NCBI GenBank assembly: GCA_047495785.1
Contig: JBLDXI010000021.1
Span: 1 to 64,000, forward strand
DNA from: Lepidodermella squamata
Taxonomy: Eukaryota > Gastrotricha
Direction: 5' to 3'
DNA length: 64,000 bases
A program made the position numbers and the translations under genes. Below the pieces are notes generated by a model that was not told the DNA's origin, did not search any database, and saw only the letters and a list, made by a program, of their open reading frames with translations. This document shows positions 34,935 through 48,075 of this stretch, piece after piece (within the stretch, counting starts at the first letter, position 1; each line of letters starts with the position of its first letter).

Positions 34935-36592
34935 TTAAATATCAGCGATATTATTGTCTCTTCGAACGAGTTTTAGGTGCACATCACCGGTTGGCACCAT
35001 CACAAGCATAACTTTCACCGGGATCCTCTTCGGCGCGTCTTCACTCGCCGGCATAATTCGATACCTCCGCATCAGCCGAATAATCGTCAATTTCATCTCA
35101 AGCAGCGCATATCGCATGCCAATGCAGTGATGAGGGCCCATACCGAAGCCGAGATAGGCCGATCGGGGGCGGTTCGAAGTCGGGTAATCGGGCGAGAAGC
35201 GTTCAGGGTGGAACTCGGTCGGCTCAACCGGACCCCACAGCTCCGGATCGTGATGAATCGACCAAACATCGACCAAAATCGAACCGAGCGATTTCGGAAT
35301 TTCGTAGCCTCGAAGCGATGTTTCTTCGGAAATGAACCGATTGATGATATTGATCCCCTCCGGGTAGATTCGGATCGTCTCTAGGCAACACCAGTCAAGG
35401 TACTCCATCTTATTCATAACCGTTTCATAGTCCATCTGCTCGTTAGGATCGGGGTAGAACTGGCAGATTTCTTCGTACAACTTCTCCTGAACATCCTGAT
35501 GCATCGCCAGGGTATGGGCGAGATAGGCAAGGGTTGTTGAAGTCGTCTCATACCCAGCCATTAGAAACATGACGACATTAGTCTTCAACTGGCCCTCGTT
35601 CAAATACCGTTTATCATCGACCTTCTCGCTGGAGAATTCATCAAATTTCGTGGCATCGCACAACATTTGAAGCAAGTCGTTCTTCCGCCCGGTTTTGACA
35701 ACCTCAGACCGCCGTTTTTCAATCGTTGTATTCAGTAGTTCGATCAGGCCAAACAGCGGCGATAGCGGTCCGCTTGAGAATTTCATGATGAAATGAACGA
35801 GGAGTTTAGCGATCGGCTGTAGCTCCGGCAGGGTTGAAATAGCTCGGAATAGCCCAGGCGAGGCGATAACGCCGTTGTGAACCATTTCGCGGGCTTGTTC
35901 GTAGATTTTCTTCCCAGCCTCGTGATCCGGGTGTTCGGTATCGAAAAGGTGAAGCTCGATGCCGAGAGCTACCTCGCTCAACACGTCCAAGGCGTAGCGT
36001 TGAAAGGGCTCGCGAACGTCGAATGACTGGCCTTTCGCCTCTTCCTGGTCCAGAATTTCGATGACTCGAGTGATTTTCTTCTCGATAGCCGGCACGAGGT
36101 GTTGTAGCTTCGCCGGCGAGAAGAACGGACTGGCGGCTAGGCGAGGTCGATGCCAGTGATTCTTCTTGCTGATCATCATGTTCAGCAACGGATTCTGCGG
36201 CTCTTTCTCACTGTCAGGCTGAACAGGCGCAAACTGTAGGAAAATTACATTAAGGCGACTTAATAAAATCGCTGATTTTATTTTACCTGTCTTCCTTCGA
36301 AGCAGCTAGTTTGCTTGGTGCAGACTTGTTCGACCATTTGAAGGTCGGAGATGACAAGGATTGCTCGTGGTCCGTCGTAGTAGCCGAAAATTTTGCCGTA
36401 TTGCTGCGTCCATTTCTGTAGAACAAGATGCCGATCGTTGACCCATAAATCGAGCGAGTTGCCGAACAAGAAATTAGGCTCCGGGCCGGGGATTCCCAAC
36501 TTGGCGAAGGCTCGCATGCAGAAGTATTTTCGGTAGATGTAAAACGCTGTAGCAAGGCAAACAGCGACGGTAACTGCAAGAATCAGCGCCAT
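34935..36592 (-). CDS. Cytochrome P450 with one intron (CYP-2)
   Basis: Exons 36592-36287 and 36233-34935 join in phase 0 (ACAG|gtaaaa; cctacag|TTT) to 534 residues. The N-terminal anchor is MALILAVTVAVCLATAFYIY, then GIPGPEPNFLFGN. Further landmarks are AGYETTSTT (I-helix), ETIR (ExxR) and EFHPERF, with a heme loop FGMGPHHCIG. The thiolate Cys is present, but the Arg two residues before it, which usually contacts a heme propionate, is His. The closest relative in view is CYP-1, with which it shares GIPGPEP, QPDSE and AGYETTSTT, so the two are old paralogues. Membrane-bound monooxygenase; substrate unknown. Confidence 0.93.
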
Positions 36593-38997
36593 TTTTCGTG
36601 AAAAAAACTTAATTTCTACCAGAAGTGATTAATAAAATGTTTTAATAGCTTGAACAGGGCTATTTTCGAGGTCGATGCGTTTTTAAATGCAAGCAGGCTT
36701 AATCCGCTAAAAAACGTGCGCGCGAAGGTGTTGCCAGAGGAATCTTGATGTAATCTTTTTTACATGCAGTCTGCGGAATGTGCGGTAAAATTCTTACAAT
36801 TTTTCGTGCTTTCAATGATATTATAAAAGAGTGCGTCGGTCAAAAACTTGAATCCAAAAATATGAAGCTATTCGAACTTTATAAAAAGGATTAAGGCTAT
36901 GAGGATATGACGCAAAATTTCTCAAGAATTTGGGCGAATTTTTTAAAAATTGGGCTAAAACACCGCTTTTTATACCTAACTAACGCACCTTTGCTACGTC
37001 TCATCGATGAACGTCATTAACGTTCCTATTTCGCGGCCCTCGAGTTATACTAATGTTCGGAGAGTGGAGCCAAATTTAGCGCCACTTCAACAAGGATTAC
37101 TCTTCATTTCATTTTTTCATCGCAAAAAAATTGTCTGTTGAACACCACTCAATCAGACGGCGGAGAGGTACTTGGTGACGTCAATCGGCGTATAAGCGGT
37201 TCGATCGAAATCTAAAAATTTCATTCACGGATTTTTCGGGCCGGCGTAATTGGGCCGATTGTATCGCCAGCTGCGACGTCACAGGCTGTCGGGCGAGACA
37301 CTTGGTGACGCGCTCAACCTCGATCCGTGCTGCCGTGGGTTTTTCTAATGCTCCCGCCGCTTTCTAGTACGAGGGTCCGGGAGCTTAGGAATAGTCAATT
37401 TTACGCATCAACGAATATCGCGGTTTTTTGTACAAGGTGGTTTGAAAAAATTGGATCACGTGAATCATCATATATATTCAGCCCACTTGAGGTTAATTTT
37501 AGTTTGAAAATTCATCTTCAGCCCTAAAAATAAACGTCCTACCACTAATTTTAACGGCACTTGTCAATTTTCAGTGATATCCCCCGCGGCACTCTTGATG
37601 TCGGTTTTATTGTACCAGCCTTCCTATCCGAACAGCGACAAATGCTTCAACTGAAATGGCGGAAAATTACTTGAATATCAGAGGTTTGACACCAAGAAAT
37701 AACGAAATTTCCCGCAGCAAAAATGCGAGCAGTTTCCTATAAAGCCGAAAACAGTTGTTGTTCAGATCAATTAAACAGGACTTTTAATCCATATTTTACA
37801 GTAACGATATGGGAAAAACCTTGCCAAGCCTCAAATTAAAGGCTACAAAATGACTACCTGAATGTTAAGATTTACTGATAATGCTCCGAAATGAATGTGG
37901 GGTTCCGATTGCTGAGCCCATAAACCTAAAAATGTCACGCACGAGCAGCAGTAGCCGATTGACTGATTTCAGTCTCGACATCAGTGCGGACAATTAATCT
38001 CGGCTTCCGGAGACTCCTTTTCCTATTCCTTAGATATCGTTTACTTGTATAATACCCCGCTATTAGTTGCGAACTTATATTGGACTTACCCCGCGTTTCT
38101 CTGCCTACGTCCTAGGTACCCAGGAATAGCCTAATTCAGGCTTTTTTCAAGGATTCCGGGCCGCGGAATTCTAACTGATCTGCTCCTGGTTGAGCGTAAA
38201 TAAGATGCCCGTTAAGTTTAACACCTATTATCAGTAAGCCCACCAAAAGTGAAATAAATATAATGAATTTCTCTTGAAAGTTTTCAATTTTCAATTTGAT
38301 TATTAAATCATTAATTGATTTAATAATAATTTATTATTATGCAAACCTGAAATAAATCGGATTTATAACTAATAAGCAACATAACTATAAATATTAAATA
38401 AGGATTCTAGTGATATTAATTAAGTGAAACGCAAGGACTGCTCTTTCCGTTTTGCATGCATATAGCCCGCGGTCAGAAATGACTCACAATCAGAGCATCT
38501 CTTATTGTTTCCGGTTTCCTGTTTCCTGTTTCCTTTTCCTGTGCCCTGATTTTTGGTAGCTGGAACCATTTTTTCTCTCGTGATTTCTCATAATTAATAA
38601 GTAAAGATATGCCATTTCAATTTTATATGATTAGTAACCTGTCTCAGGCATTATCAACGAACCAGTTTTATTCAATATACAAAAACGAGAATTTTACCCA
38701 GTATAACAGCCTCTTGTTTTTTCGAACAAGAAACAAAAAACATCTCATCGTCTAGGATCTACAGATGATGAGATAACGAGTCATGTCTTAGTACTGAACA
38801 CTGGCATCTGCCAAGGCCACGAATTCATTCATTTTATGAAAAAATGCACAGGCTCCAAAGCACTTATGAAAATTACTGAAAATTAATTTTACAGGAACAC
38901 GTAAAATCAGCAATTTTTATTTCCTTCGAGAACTTGAATACAATCAACAAAAATAATTATATAGCCGGTCAAAAATCCGTTTTTTCCCAAATTTATA
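36593..38997. other. Intergenic region, 2.4 kb
   Basis: Nothing that supports a gene. The part around 38270-38420 is very AT-rich (TAATAATTTATTATTA). The open frame at 37327-37527 has no domain. Confidence 0.4.
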
Positions 38998-40345
38998 TCA
39001 TCGGAATTCCAAAACTGCTTGCCGCAGCATTGATTTGATATTTTCATCGTCAACAAGGTCGTAGGCCCGGCTGTTGTTATCCGTGATTAAAAACGGATCC
39101 GCGCCATTTGCTAGTAACAGCCGGACAATATCAGCGCGTCGTTCAAAGGCGGCGACCATTAGGGCGGTCCAGCCGCGGCCCAGCTCGACAGTCGCGTTGT
39201 GAATCGCACTCCACATGCGGACACTCGCCACGCTTTGCAGGTTCAACTCGGCGCCGCTTTCGATCAGGAATTTAACCACATCGGTTTTGCCGCAAAATGA
39301 CGCTGCCATCAACGGCGAAACTCCGTTCATGTTTCGATGGTCGATTTTCGAACCGCGGGATAGCAATAGGCGGGCGACTTCCAAACAGCCGTAGTAGGCG
39401 GCCTTGTGGAGCGAAGCCTCGCCAATGGCATCGCAGTGATTCGGGTCGGCGCCGTGGTCGAGAAGGTATTTAGTTATAGCGACTTGATTATTTTCAGCCG
39501 CGTACATCACCGGTGTGACATTTTCGTTATTTACGCGGTGAATATTCGCGCCATGTTCGACTAGATACCTGAAAAATATTTGAGCTCCAGTTGAATTGTT
39601 ATAAAATAAATGTTGCAGAATTCCCAATTGAGATGAGAACGGACAATAGGCCTCTACAACCTGGAATGTTCGAAAAATCCGGAATATTCTCGATTTTTAA
39701 GCCGGACAGATTTTCGGTTTTAATAGGAATATATTTCAATCCTATAATCAAGCCCTGTAAGATCCTATAGGATCCTTGGCAACCTGATACTCTCAGGTGA
39801 AGAAGGGAGAATTTCCAAAGCTGACCGTTAATTTAAAAAAAATCATCGATTTGCAAAATCGATACTTAACATCTCTATTGTCTCGATGACGTTCAACGCC
39901 TCGTTAACTGAGCGTGAAATCGAATGGTGCGCGCAATAATTAGATCTATCGTTTAGGCATAATACAATTAAAAAAAATGAGACCCAAAGGAAGACGTGAA
40001 GCAATATATTGGAGAATTTAGTGCTAGAACCTTGGATTTAAATTGCTAAAAATTGGCAATATTTTTTTAAATTATTCTAAATTATTTGAAGATTATTTAC
40101 TGGACAATGCCTTGATGGCCATAAAAGGCAGCTTCAAATAGAGCTGTTTCGCCGTCTTCATTGGCCATATTGACGTTGGCGCCTCGAAGCACCAGCTCTT
40201 TAGTGATATCGAAGTGTCCGAATTGCGAGGCGAACAGAAGCGGCGAAGATAGACACGCGTCCTGAAAATTAGGATCGGCGCCCTCTGTAATCAGGGTCTT
40301 CACAGCTTCGAGATCGCCTCGCCTCACAGCATCGATTAGCTGCAT
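38998..40345 (-). CDS. Small ankyrin-repeat protein (ANK2)
   Basis: Exons 40345-40101 and 39568-38998 join in phase (CA|gtaaat to ttttcag|G) to 271 residues. The start MQLIDAVRRGDLEAVKTLI is typical of ankyrin-repeat proteins. About seven to eight repeats follow (ADPNFQDA, GETALFEAAFYGH, GHQGIVQ|YLVEHGANIH, ASLHKAAYYGC, PLMAASFCGK, TALMVAAFERR). One repeat near SVASVRMWSAIHNATVELG carries an insertion of about 15 residues. The end is helical (MLRQAVLEF). The frame stays open upstream of the ATG to a possible acceptor at 40390, so extra 5' exons are possible. It differs from ANK1 in repeat consensus, so the two are probably not recent duplicates. Confidence 0.85.
39826..39945 (+). repeat. Dispersed repeat family, copy D (degenerate, intron of ANK2)
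   Basis: Contains AAAAAAATCATCGATTTGCA and AAATCGATACTTAACATC, as in copies A to C, but the second half is only weakly alike. It is the least certain copy. Confidence 0.35.
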
Positions 40346-41863
40346 GCCGTTAGCTTCGACATGGGGGTAAATGCCGCTAGATGCCTGGTGGAAAAATCGG
40401 TCAAAAAAGTATTAATCCAGGATTTAAAGTTTACCCTAGCTAGAATTGGTCGGCTATTTTCAGGTTTTGGTTTCGATGTTAGCAAATCGATTTTCTGTGT
40501 GGATAAAGATTACTGGAGCTTATAGTAGGGCGGCAAAAAATTTACCGCTTGCAACGCCGAATTTTCCGCCTTAAGCTCAAAAATTTTTGTCTCGTATTCT
40601 CGCTAAAACCGATGAAATTAAAAAATTTCGAAGTTAAGCGATCAACTCTTTATACCTTTATACCGGTCAATTTTCGATCGACTTCTGCGGAAAGTGTCTA
40701 TAAAATAGCATTAAAATTATGTATGGAAATTAATCATCTAGAACCTGTGCAAAATTGTCTATTTGATTGGCTAATTCTAAGCGCGTCAGCTCCAACTTCT
40801 CACCGAGCTGTAAAAATATCATTAAAAATGAATTGGCAAAATTATTTTAAAATAAAATCAAACTTCTGACTGGGCCGCTATCGGGGATCGCGTTAACGCC
40901 ATTGTTCATCTGAAGAATGGGAGGTGATAAATATTCTGAAACGACTATGAAGCGAAAGGGGAATGACGAATGGTATAGGTTGCGGAAAATTGATTACAAA
41001 TAAAAGATTGCCGAAATCAATGGGTTTGCCTGTTCCGGCTGCTTCTGGCTCCTTATCACTCTGTGGCAGAATTAATTGGCAGATAAATCCGAGGGCCTGT
41101 AATATTAAAATTGCTGGCGTCGATGATAAAAAAAGGGTGCCAAATAGTGTTATTCGAACTAAAAGGCTGTAATACTACCATGCACTCGTCGCGTAAGATA
41201 ATTTTTTGTCTGACTTCAGGTCGTACGCCTGCCTATTCATGTTTTTCCGTAATAAAATAAAATATTACGAGTAATTGAGAATAAATGAATTATTTGCTAA
41301 TTTTTTTTACTGAACAAACTGAATTTCGCCAACCGCTACCACATATACCGGCAATGTTCTAATGAATAAGCTAAGCTAAGCTTTATATCGGATTTTTCAA
41401 TCTCGAAATGGATAATATTCTTAGAATTTCGGTAGAAATTTCGATTCAAAATATGATGCGAATCTAAAAAGAATCTGCAGTGATTTTATGAAAAAAAACT
41501 TGAATGGTTGTATTTTTGGAAAAATAATGATTAACCGAAATTGATTTTTTGATGCCAGATTCAAGATTTAACGCTGAACTTGCGAATTAGAAAAGTCAGA
41601 TAAAGATGAACCCTTTCATTGGAACATTCCCGCGTCAATACTTGGCTTAAACAAAGCTCTCAGGCTGAAATCAGCTGAGCAAAGAAGAAAGAAAGAATCT
41701 TCCCCCCTGTGATTTGGAAATTTCGCAATGTTACCGAGAAAAACGCACACTGATTCGGCGATAAAAACAAGTTTTACTTCGAGACATTAGTTATTAAAAT
41801 CAAGCCACATCGGCATTATTTCTTGCACATCAGAAATGTATTGTTCATGGTATCGTTTGATTT
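40346..41863. other. Intergenic region between ANK2 and the C1 protease gene
   Basis: May hold 5' exons of ANK2 (an open stretch ending PILAR at about 40437 followed by GTAAAC is a candidate). No other gene is seen. The frames at 40549-40869 and 40963-41172 have no support. Confidence 0.35.
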
Positions 41864-44800
41864 TCACATTTCGACAAAAGTTGGCGCCGATAAAATTCCG
41901 CACGTGTTCGACGAAGCGTCGATCAGCATGTAGCCATTCAAGCCCCATTCGTCCGAGAACGAATTTTCGACCAACAAGTAATCATGGCCATTCAGATCAC
42001 CATAACCTACGACAACGGCGGCATGGTTCACATCGCTTGGGTTCGATCGGCAATTAGGCTCAGTGTAAACACCACTATAATAAAATGTATAGTAACATTT
42101 CGCGATTTTTTGGCAAATATTTTAATACCTTGAGTAGAAGAAGAAAGACTTGTGAGCAGCGTCGAACATAACAGCAACCGGGCCGTTGTAAGCAACCGCA
42201 TGTTTCAACTCATTGACATCATTTCCAACCAACACCCATCCTTAAAAATTTCAATAAAAAAATTGGAAAATTAAATCATTTTTTTTTACGTTTAATTTTG
42301 GCTGAAACCGGAGCATCGCGCTTGCACTCCTTTTTCCGGTTGGTTAGCGGGCCGTAAGCGATTTCTGACGCAATACCGTTTTTCAGGACGTACTCGTAAG
42401 CCTGCCACGGGGTGCCTGTACGACACTCGTGATTGCCGGTTTCGTCACCGCAGTCGAGCAATTCCTGGGACGCGAGTTCGATGAGGCGATTCGAGCGCAG
42501 GTAGTAGGCGGATTCGATGACGCGCGTCGCCGCGATCGCCCAGTCACTGCCGCACTCGGCCTGATCGACGACGGGCGACACGCCGCCGAATAGCCGGAAG
42601 TCGATGGTTTTCGGCAGCTGGTAAACGCCGCGAGAGTTATGCTGAGCAGGGTCGAATGCAACGGCGTGATCGGATGAAGTCACCTTGAAAAAAATAGAAC
42701 GATCAAGCTAATAGAAAGCTAATTAAAAAGGCTAATAATACGTGTCCTGTAATAGTAACAAAAATACAGAAAAACAAAACAAAAAACCACAGGAAAAGGA
42801 TAAGGAAGTAAAAAATGAAGGATGAAAAGTCACATGACAAGAAATATTTTAGAAAAACTTCAGCAACCATGAGTATATCACTTGTCAATGCAATTTAAAA
42901 AACCGAAGAAATTAGGTCAAAGCGGGTAAATGTGGAAAATTACCGAATTACACACGTGAACAACAGTCCAGTAAAAAAGGTCGGTCACTATATACAAGGC
43001 CACGTATATATAAAATCCCTCAAAAATGTAATCCGTTTTCATGGATTTTTAACACCTATTGATTCCTCTGTGTAAAAAACGTTCCTTTCAAATTAATAAT
43101 TTAATTCGGTGACCCAAGACCTCAAATGCTTTAGGGGCAATTATGAAGAGAGAGTTCCTAAGTTCACCAAATACTGGTCCCTTTATGCAGCCCGAAATCA
43201 AGCGATATTCGATATTCGAGATGAACAATGAAACGAAAGAAGGTCTTATCAAAATTAAAAAAAGTGAGATGTTACTAGTGCTCGCCCCTAAGAGCTCGGA
43301 TTCAAGCTCGTGTCGCTTTCAAGGTGATAATGACAGGTGTCTATTTCTGCCTTCACAACAGAACAGCGCTAACCCCACATATTTCTTGCTATTTAGAGTC
43401 ACGCCAACGCTCACATACCAACAAAACCGAGATTATAGGCAGCGAAATATATGAAAAAAACACGTGTCGTAGACTGACACCAACTAAAGCTCAGACTGTT
43501 CTCGGTAATCCCACCGCAAAAAAATTCATCTAGAACAAAATAGAACATAAACATCGTGGTTTGAAATTAAAACACTACCCTATATCAACCTTTGTTTCCA
43601 TCTCTCAATAAAAGCCTTATAGGGCAGCTAATTTTAGATTCGTGACCTAAGCATCTGCCCTGTAAGTAGGACATCAAATCAGCAAAGGCGACAAATCAGA
43701 AAGCGACAAAACAGCAATAAAAGTGTCAAGATATTATTAAACTAATACCTAACATAAAACGCCTAAATCCTAATAATTTTTTCGCTTTTGCTGGTGAAAG
43801 CCAAGAGTTAAATGGCTTTCCTTTTGGCAAGCAAATTCTAAGCCACTCAAATACATTGGAAAAAATGCGGAAAATTAGCAATCTTGTCAAGAAAATTTTT
43901 GAATGCTGCGGTAACAGGCAATGAAGAATTTTCCTGGCTAATTTTGAGGAGATTTGAAATCCACAGTATTCCGAGGGAATTGGGACTGGCTGATTGGACT
44001 ACTAATCTTGAAGCCAAATCTTAACCTTCATCTAACAAATTTCATAAATAGCAGAAGAATATTAGTCGATTTTTTAATCAATTTGAACAAAGTGCTCTTT
44101 AAACCTGGGTTTCCTACCTTTCCGACGCCTCGAACACCAAGCAACTTCCTCAGCTCGTCGTTATTGCGATCAGCCAGCTTATTCAACCTGAGTCGATACG
44201 TCAAACCAGCACGGTTCAGGAAGTTGATGAAGCGATAGTTGTGGCAAAACGCAGCTCGCCGCATCGGAAGTTCTTCCTCGTCGTACTTGCGATTGTAGCG
44301 CTTCTGAAACCACTCGAACAGCTTATCAACCTCAGCCTCATAGGCCAAATGCTGATCAGGGTCGACGAGAGCTGCCAACGGGTTCATATCCAAGCGTTCA
44401 CGTTCGACCTCCAACCGAGCTGGATGACGCTTCTCGGCCTGGTTCTTGTCGTCCTCCGTCTTGTTCTTACTCACGTCCTCTTCGAATTGATTGAGACCAG
44501 TCAGCGAACGGCATTCGACCTCGACAGGCTTAGCAAACACGTCTTCGCCGAGTTCAGTCGCGAAAAAGTACTTGAAATCAATGAGGTAGTGATCGACGAC
44601 CTTGTCCAGCTTTTTCGATTTGACGAAAGATTCAAATCGGACTGGCTTCTTCGTCTCAGGCTCGGTGAATAGCCAGAACGTGGTTTCAGTGTCGCGATTT
44701 TCGGCCTTCAACTCGAGTTTCCAGTGGTCGAAAGTCTTGTCCTTCAGCTTTTTCTCGCCAACCTTCTCGAATTTCTCCAGGTCTGGAATGGCTTTCAGGG

Positions 44801-45323
44801 CTTTGACAGGCTTCTCGTGACTGCCTCGCATTTCAACGCAAACCGCCTTCTCAGACGGCAATTCAGCCGATGGAAATTCGATTCGGTACAGCCGGTTGAG
44901 TTTTCCGAGTTGAAGCGACCGAACGAGACCCTTCCCGCCCAGATCTACCCGGCTCCTCTCCGCATGTCCGTCGTAGAACAGCGTGAAGGGTTCGGTGACG
45001 TTGTCGAAAATCAGCTTCACGGAACCGACAGCGACGTAGGACTTGAAAAGGTTGTACGATTTTGTTTTCTTCTCAGCCTCTTCCTCGTGCTGCTTCCAGT
45101 CTTCCGGGTTTTCTTTGTGGAAAGACGGGAATTGTTCGAGCCGTTCTTCCGTAGCTTCGGTCAGTGTTTCGAAGCCGAGTTTCTTCTCGATAAGCCATTT
45201 CGGGACGATGCGCATCTCTTCGGGCCGGATGAGGATGACTGAATCTTGCGACATTGCTTGGCCGCTTGATAACTTGCCATTGCTGGCTAAAATAGCAACA
45301 ATAAATAGTAATAAAACTGACAT
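41864..45323 (-). CDS. 26-29 kDa-type C1A cysteine protease homologue lacking the catalytic Cys
   Basis: Exons 45323-44118, 42683-42290, 42240-42129 and 42074-41864 join in phase to 640 residues. A signal peptide (MSVLLLFIVAILASNG) is followed by a long N-terminal domain of the kind found in insect 26-29-p, then an I29-type inhibitor propeptide (WFQKRYNRKY, RLNKLADRNNDE), then a C1A peptidase domain starting KTIDFRLFGGVSP. Papain numbering landmarks: Gln is kept (VVDQAECGS), His is kept (SDVNHAAVVVGYG) and Asn is kept (LLVENSFSDEWG). The catalytic Cys of CGSCW is Asp (CGSDWAIA; codon GAC near 42546). The domain is otherwise complete, with SQELLDC and NTCGI. So this should be a secreted or lysosomal pseudoprotease. 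The first intron is 1.4 kb and holds no gene. Confidence 0.9.
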
Positions 45324-46468
45324 GTTTTTAAGCTAATTGAGTGTGAAATAGTAAATTTTCAATCGCTGAAAATGCTTAAATACTCAATATGTTGGCTATA
45401 TGACGTAGTGATTTGTTATATGATTACGCTTTCAAGCAACGCCATTTCCTAATTGGAGATTTCTGGAAATTCAAATGCCAGGGCAGAATTGTTAATGATT
45501 TAAAATTTGAGAAATTCATTCAATGCAATCACGAGAAAAATTTCTCTCTCAAATTCACAGCGTTAAAAAATCAGAAGCGGAACCAAATTTGCCTGTAGAC
45601 CAAATCTGCGTGCCGTGGAACTTAATTTTAGATGGGCAAAAGGTCGCTTTTCGAATATTTCTACGAAATTAAAGCAATGTAGGAATTTTGTAGTGAAGAG
45701 TGCGTCTTGGACAGAATTTTACGCTGAATTTATAAAGACGATTTATTTAAATTATGCTGTTCAATCACAACATCCTTCAAAGTTTCGAAAAGTGGTTTTT
45801 GGCCATCATTGAAAATTCCGAAATTTAGTTCGGGAACAGCCAAATTTGGTTCCACTTTTTGGTAAGACTGGTTCCAAATTTTGGTTCCAATTTGATATGA
45901 CCCTTAAAAAATTATCGCAGCAAAAATTTTCAAAGCAGATGGAGGGCTTCGCCTATGCGAAGAAAATGACACAGAATTTCTAGTAAAATCGTAAAATATA
46001 TTGGAAAAATTTGAAAATTCTTTTTTTGCGTTGCACGTGATAGTGGACAGAATTTCCGCAAGTTCGTCTTTCGAAAAATTCTCGAATTAAATTTAAAAAA
46101 ACTCACCTTTTCAACGAATTTTTGTCGCGTGAAATTGAATTAAAAGTTGGTGGACGAAACAGCGAAAATCAATTTCTATTGAGGGAGGTCAATCGAGTAT
46201 GAATAAATTTCATTCCGAACTGATAATCCACCTATAAACATAAGTTAAAGGTGAGAAAGGCCACGATGCGATCGAAAAATCGAGATATTTTTATTTCAGT
46301 GTGAGATACAATAAATTTGGCGTTTTAACCTGGAAACCGACGACATTATAAGTCTGCCACTCACGAAAATAGATGATGCCCGTATCTGGGTCAGGTCAAT
46401 TGATAACAACGCACCGCCTGTCGGTCTGCCGTGTGTACACAGCTATAGACATTTTTCTAGGTTAAAAG
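45324..46468. other. Intergenic region, 1.1 kb
   Basis: AT-rich, with no gene recognised. Repeated GGTTCCA words near 45848-45895 are a minor local repeat. Confidence 0.4.
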
Positions 46469-47308
46469 TTAGCTCTTGTCACCCTCATCAATGATTTTAT
46501 TTTCACTACTATTATGACTGCTTCGTTTTATGAGATGCCGCTTCAATTCTCTCAGGCCTTCAAACTGCTCGTCGCACTCCGGGCATTTGTACGGCTTTTC
46601 CGACCCGGCAATAATGATGTTATTCCCATTCAATTGATGGGAAGCTCGGTGGTATAGACATGTTGATCTGTTAGAAAAACGAGCCGGGCAAATCGTGCAA
46701 GCAAATGATTGAATGCCAATGTGGGCAAGTTCGTGGTGGCGAAAATTGCGGCGATCACGAAATACTCGGCCGCATTTACCGCAGGTAAACGTGGCCCCAA
46801 CACCATGTTGAAGTCTGCCGTGGGCCTTCAACTCACGCTGGTTTTTGAAAACCAGACGGCAAACTGCACATTGAAAATTTGCAATAATCATATTGTGAAT
46901 AGGGTTAGTAGAGGGTGAATCAATAGTTTCATTTGAAACATTTTCGGATGAAGAACTCGGCTGAGAAGATGACGCGGTCATGTTAGCAAACCACGGATGT
47001 TGGAATAACGAGAATTGCGGTGGTAAAGCACCGACCTCAGGTACCAATCTGTAATTATAGGAAGAGAAATAATTTTAATATGACTGACGAGGAAAATTGA
47101 TTTACTGTGAATCGCGGGTATTTTTCGTTGATAAATCAAGAACAGTTTCGTGTCCGTTAGCAACGAGAGATGTACTTTTACTGCCCATGGTAAGATCCAG
47201 CGTTGATGATTGTTGCTGATCTAGTTCCCAAAACTTCTTCAGCAATAACGGATAGGCCATTTTCAGAATATCGAGGTTCGGTTCGAGAGAATTCAACGCA
47301 GGAATCAT
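46469..47308 (-). CDS. C2H2 zinc-finger protein with four fingers (ZNF-C)
   Basis: Exons 47308-47106 and 47048-46469 join in phase (TCACA|gtaaat to attacag|A) to 260 residues. The N-terminal part is helical and ends with VLDLSTKN, which resembles a CtBP-binding PxDLS site. Four C2H2 fingers follow: FQCAVC, FTCGKC, FACTIC and YKCPEC, the first two having the usual H-X3-5-H spacing. The end is acidic. It is probably a sequence-specific transcription factor. It forms a same-strand group with ZNF-B and ZNF-A upstream. Confidence 0.85.
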
Positions 47309-48075
47309 TTTAAAAAATCAGCAAAATTATTTAAACTCTAAAATCATATAATTTAAGGTGGACTTTTTATTAAGAAAAGGAAGGTTTATTTTAAGCATTC
47401 CTGCTATCATTACACATCCGTTTTTATGTATTGATGACCTCGTAAAAGTCAACACGTGGCCACGTCCTGATTGCCTGCCGCGTTGTTATTGTTATTGAAT
47501 TTTTGGTAGCGCGGTTAACCTGAAAATCTGCCATGTATGCACGGGCGCGTGCCTGGTGGAATAAACACCCGACAAATTGCGCAACACTTCGTTCGTGTTG
47601 TTATTTTGGTACCGGCCAGCGCAATTAGACCGCCGCAATATCGAAAACACGAATCGCAAAAACTCAAGAGAAAATTAGAAAAGCCACGCGCGAGGCGAAC
47701 TTTCGACAATGCAAGTTTATTGGCAATATATGAACAACAGCAATCAATTCACGAGAACGGCGAAGTTTAACAAAACTTGATTAATTAAAGTATATACAGA
47801 AGGCCTTGACAAATATAATGAGAGCTAGTGGTGAATATGCAAATTTTACACAGATAATGAGCAGTAAATAGCGAGTATTTGGGTGATATCATTTTCTTGA
47901 GAACGACGCGATAATATACACAATTTGAGCATTGAAGCAAACCAACTTGAAAAAATATGAAAATTTTCCTGGGAAAACCCAGGTTTACAATCAAAAACCG
48001 GGGATTTCATGCATCCAAATTTTGAAGGTTGAAATTTCATAAGCAGATATATACAAATCGAGAAACATCGAGTTT
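47309..48075. other. Intergenic region between ZNF-B and ZNF-C
   Basis: About 770 bases. No conserved open frame is seen. Confidence 0.4.
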
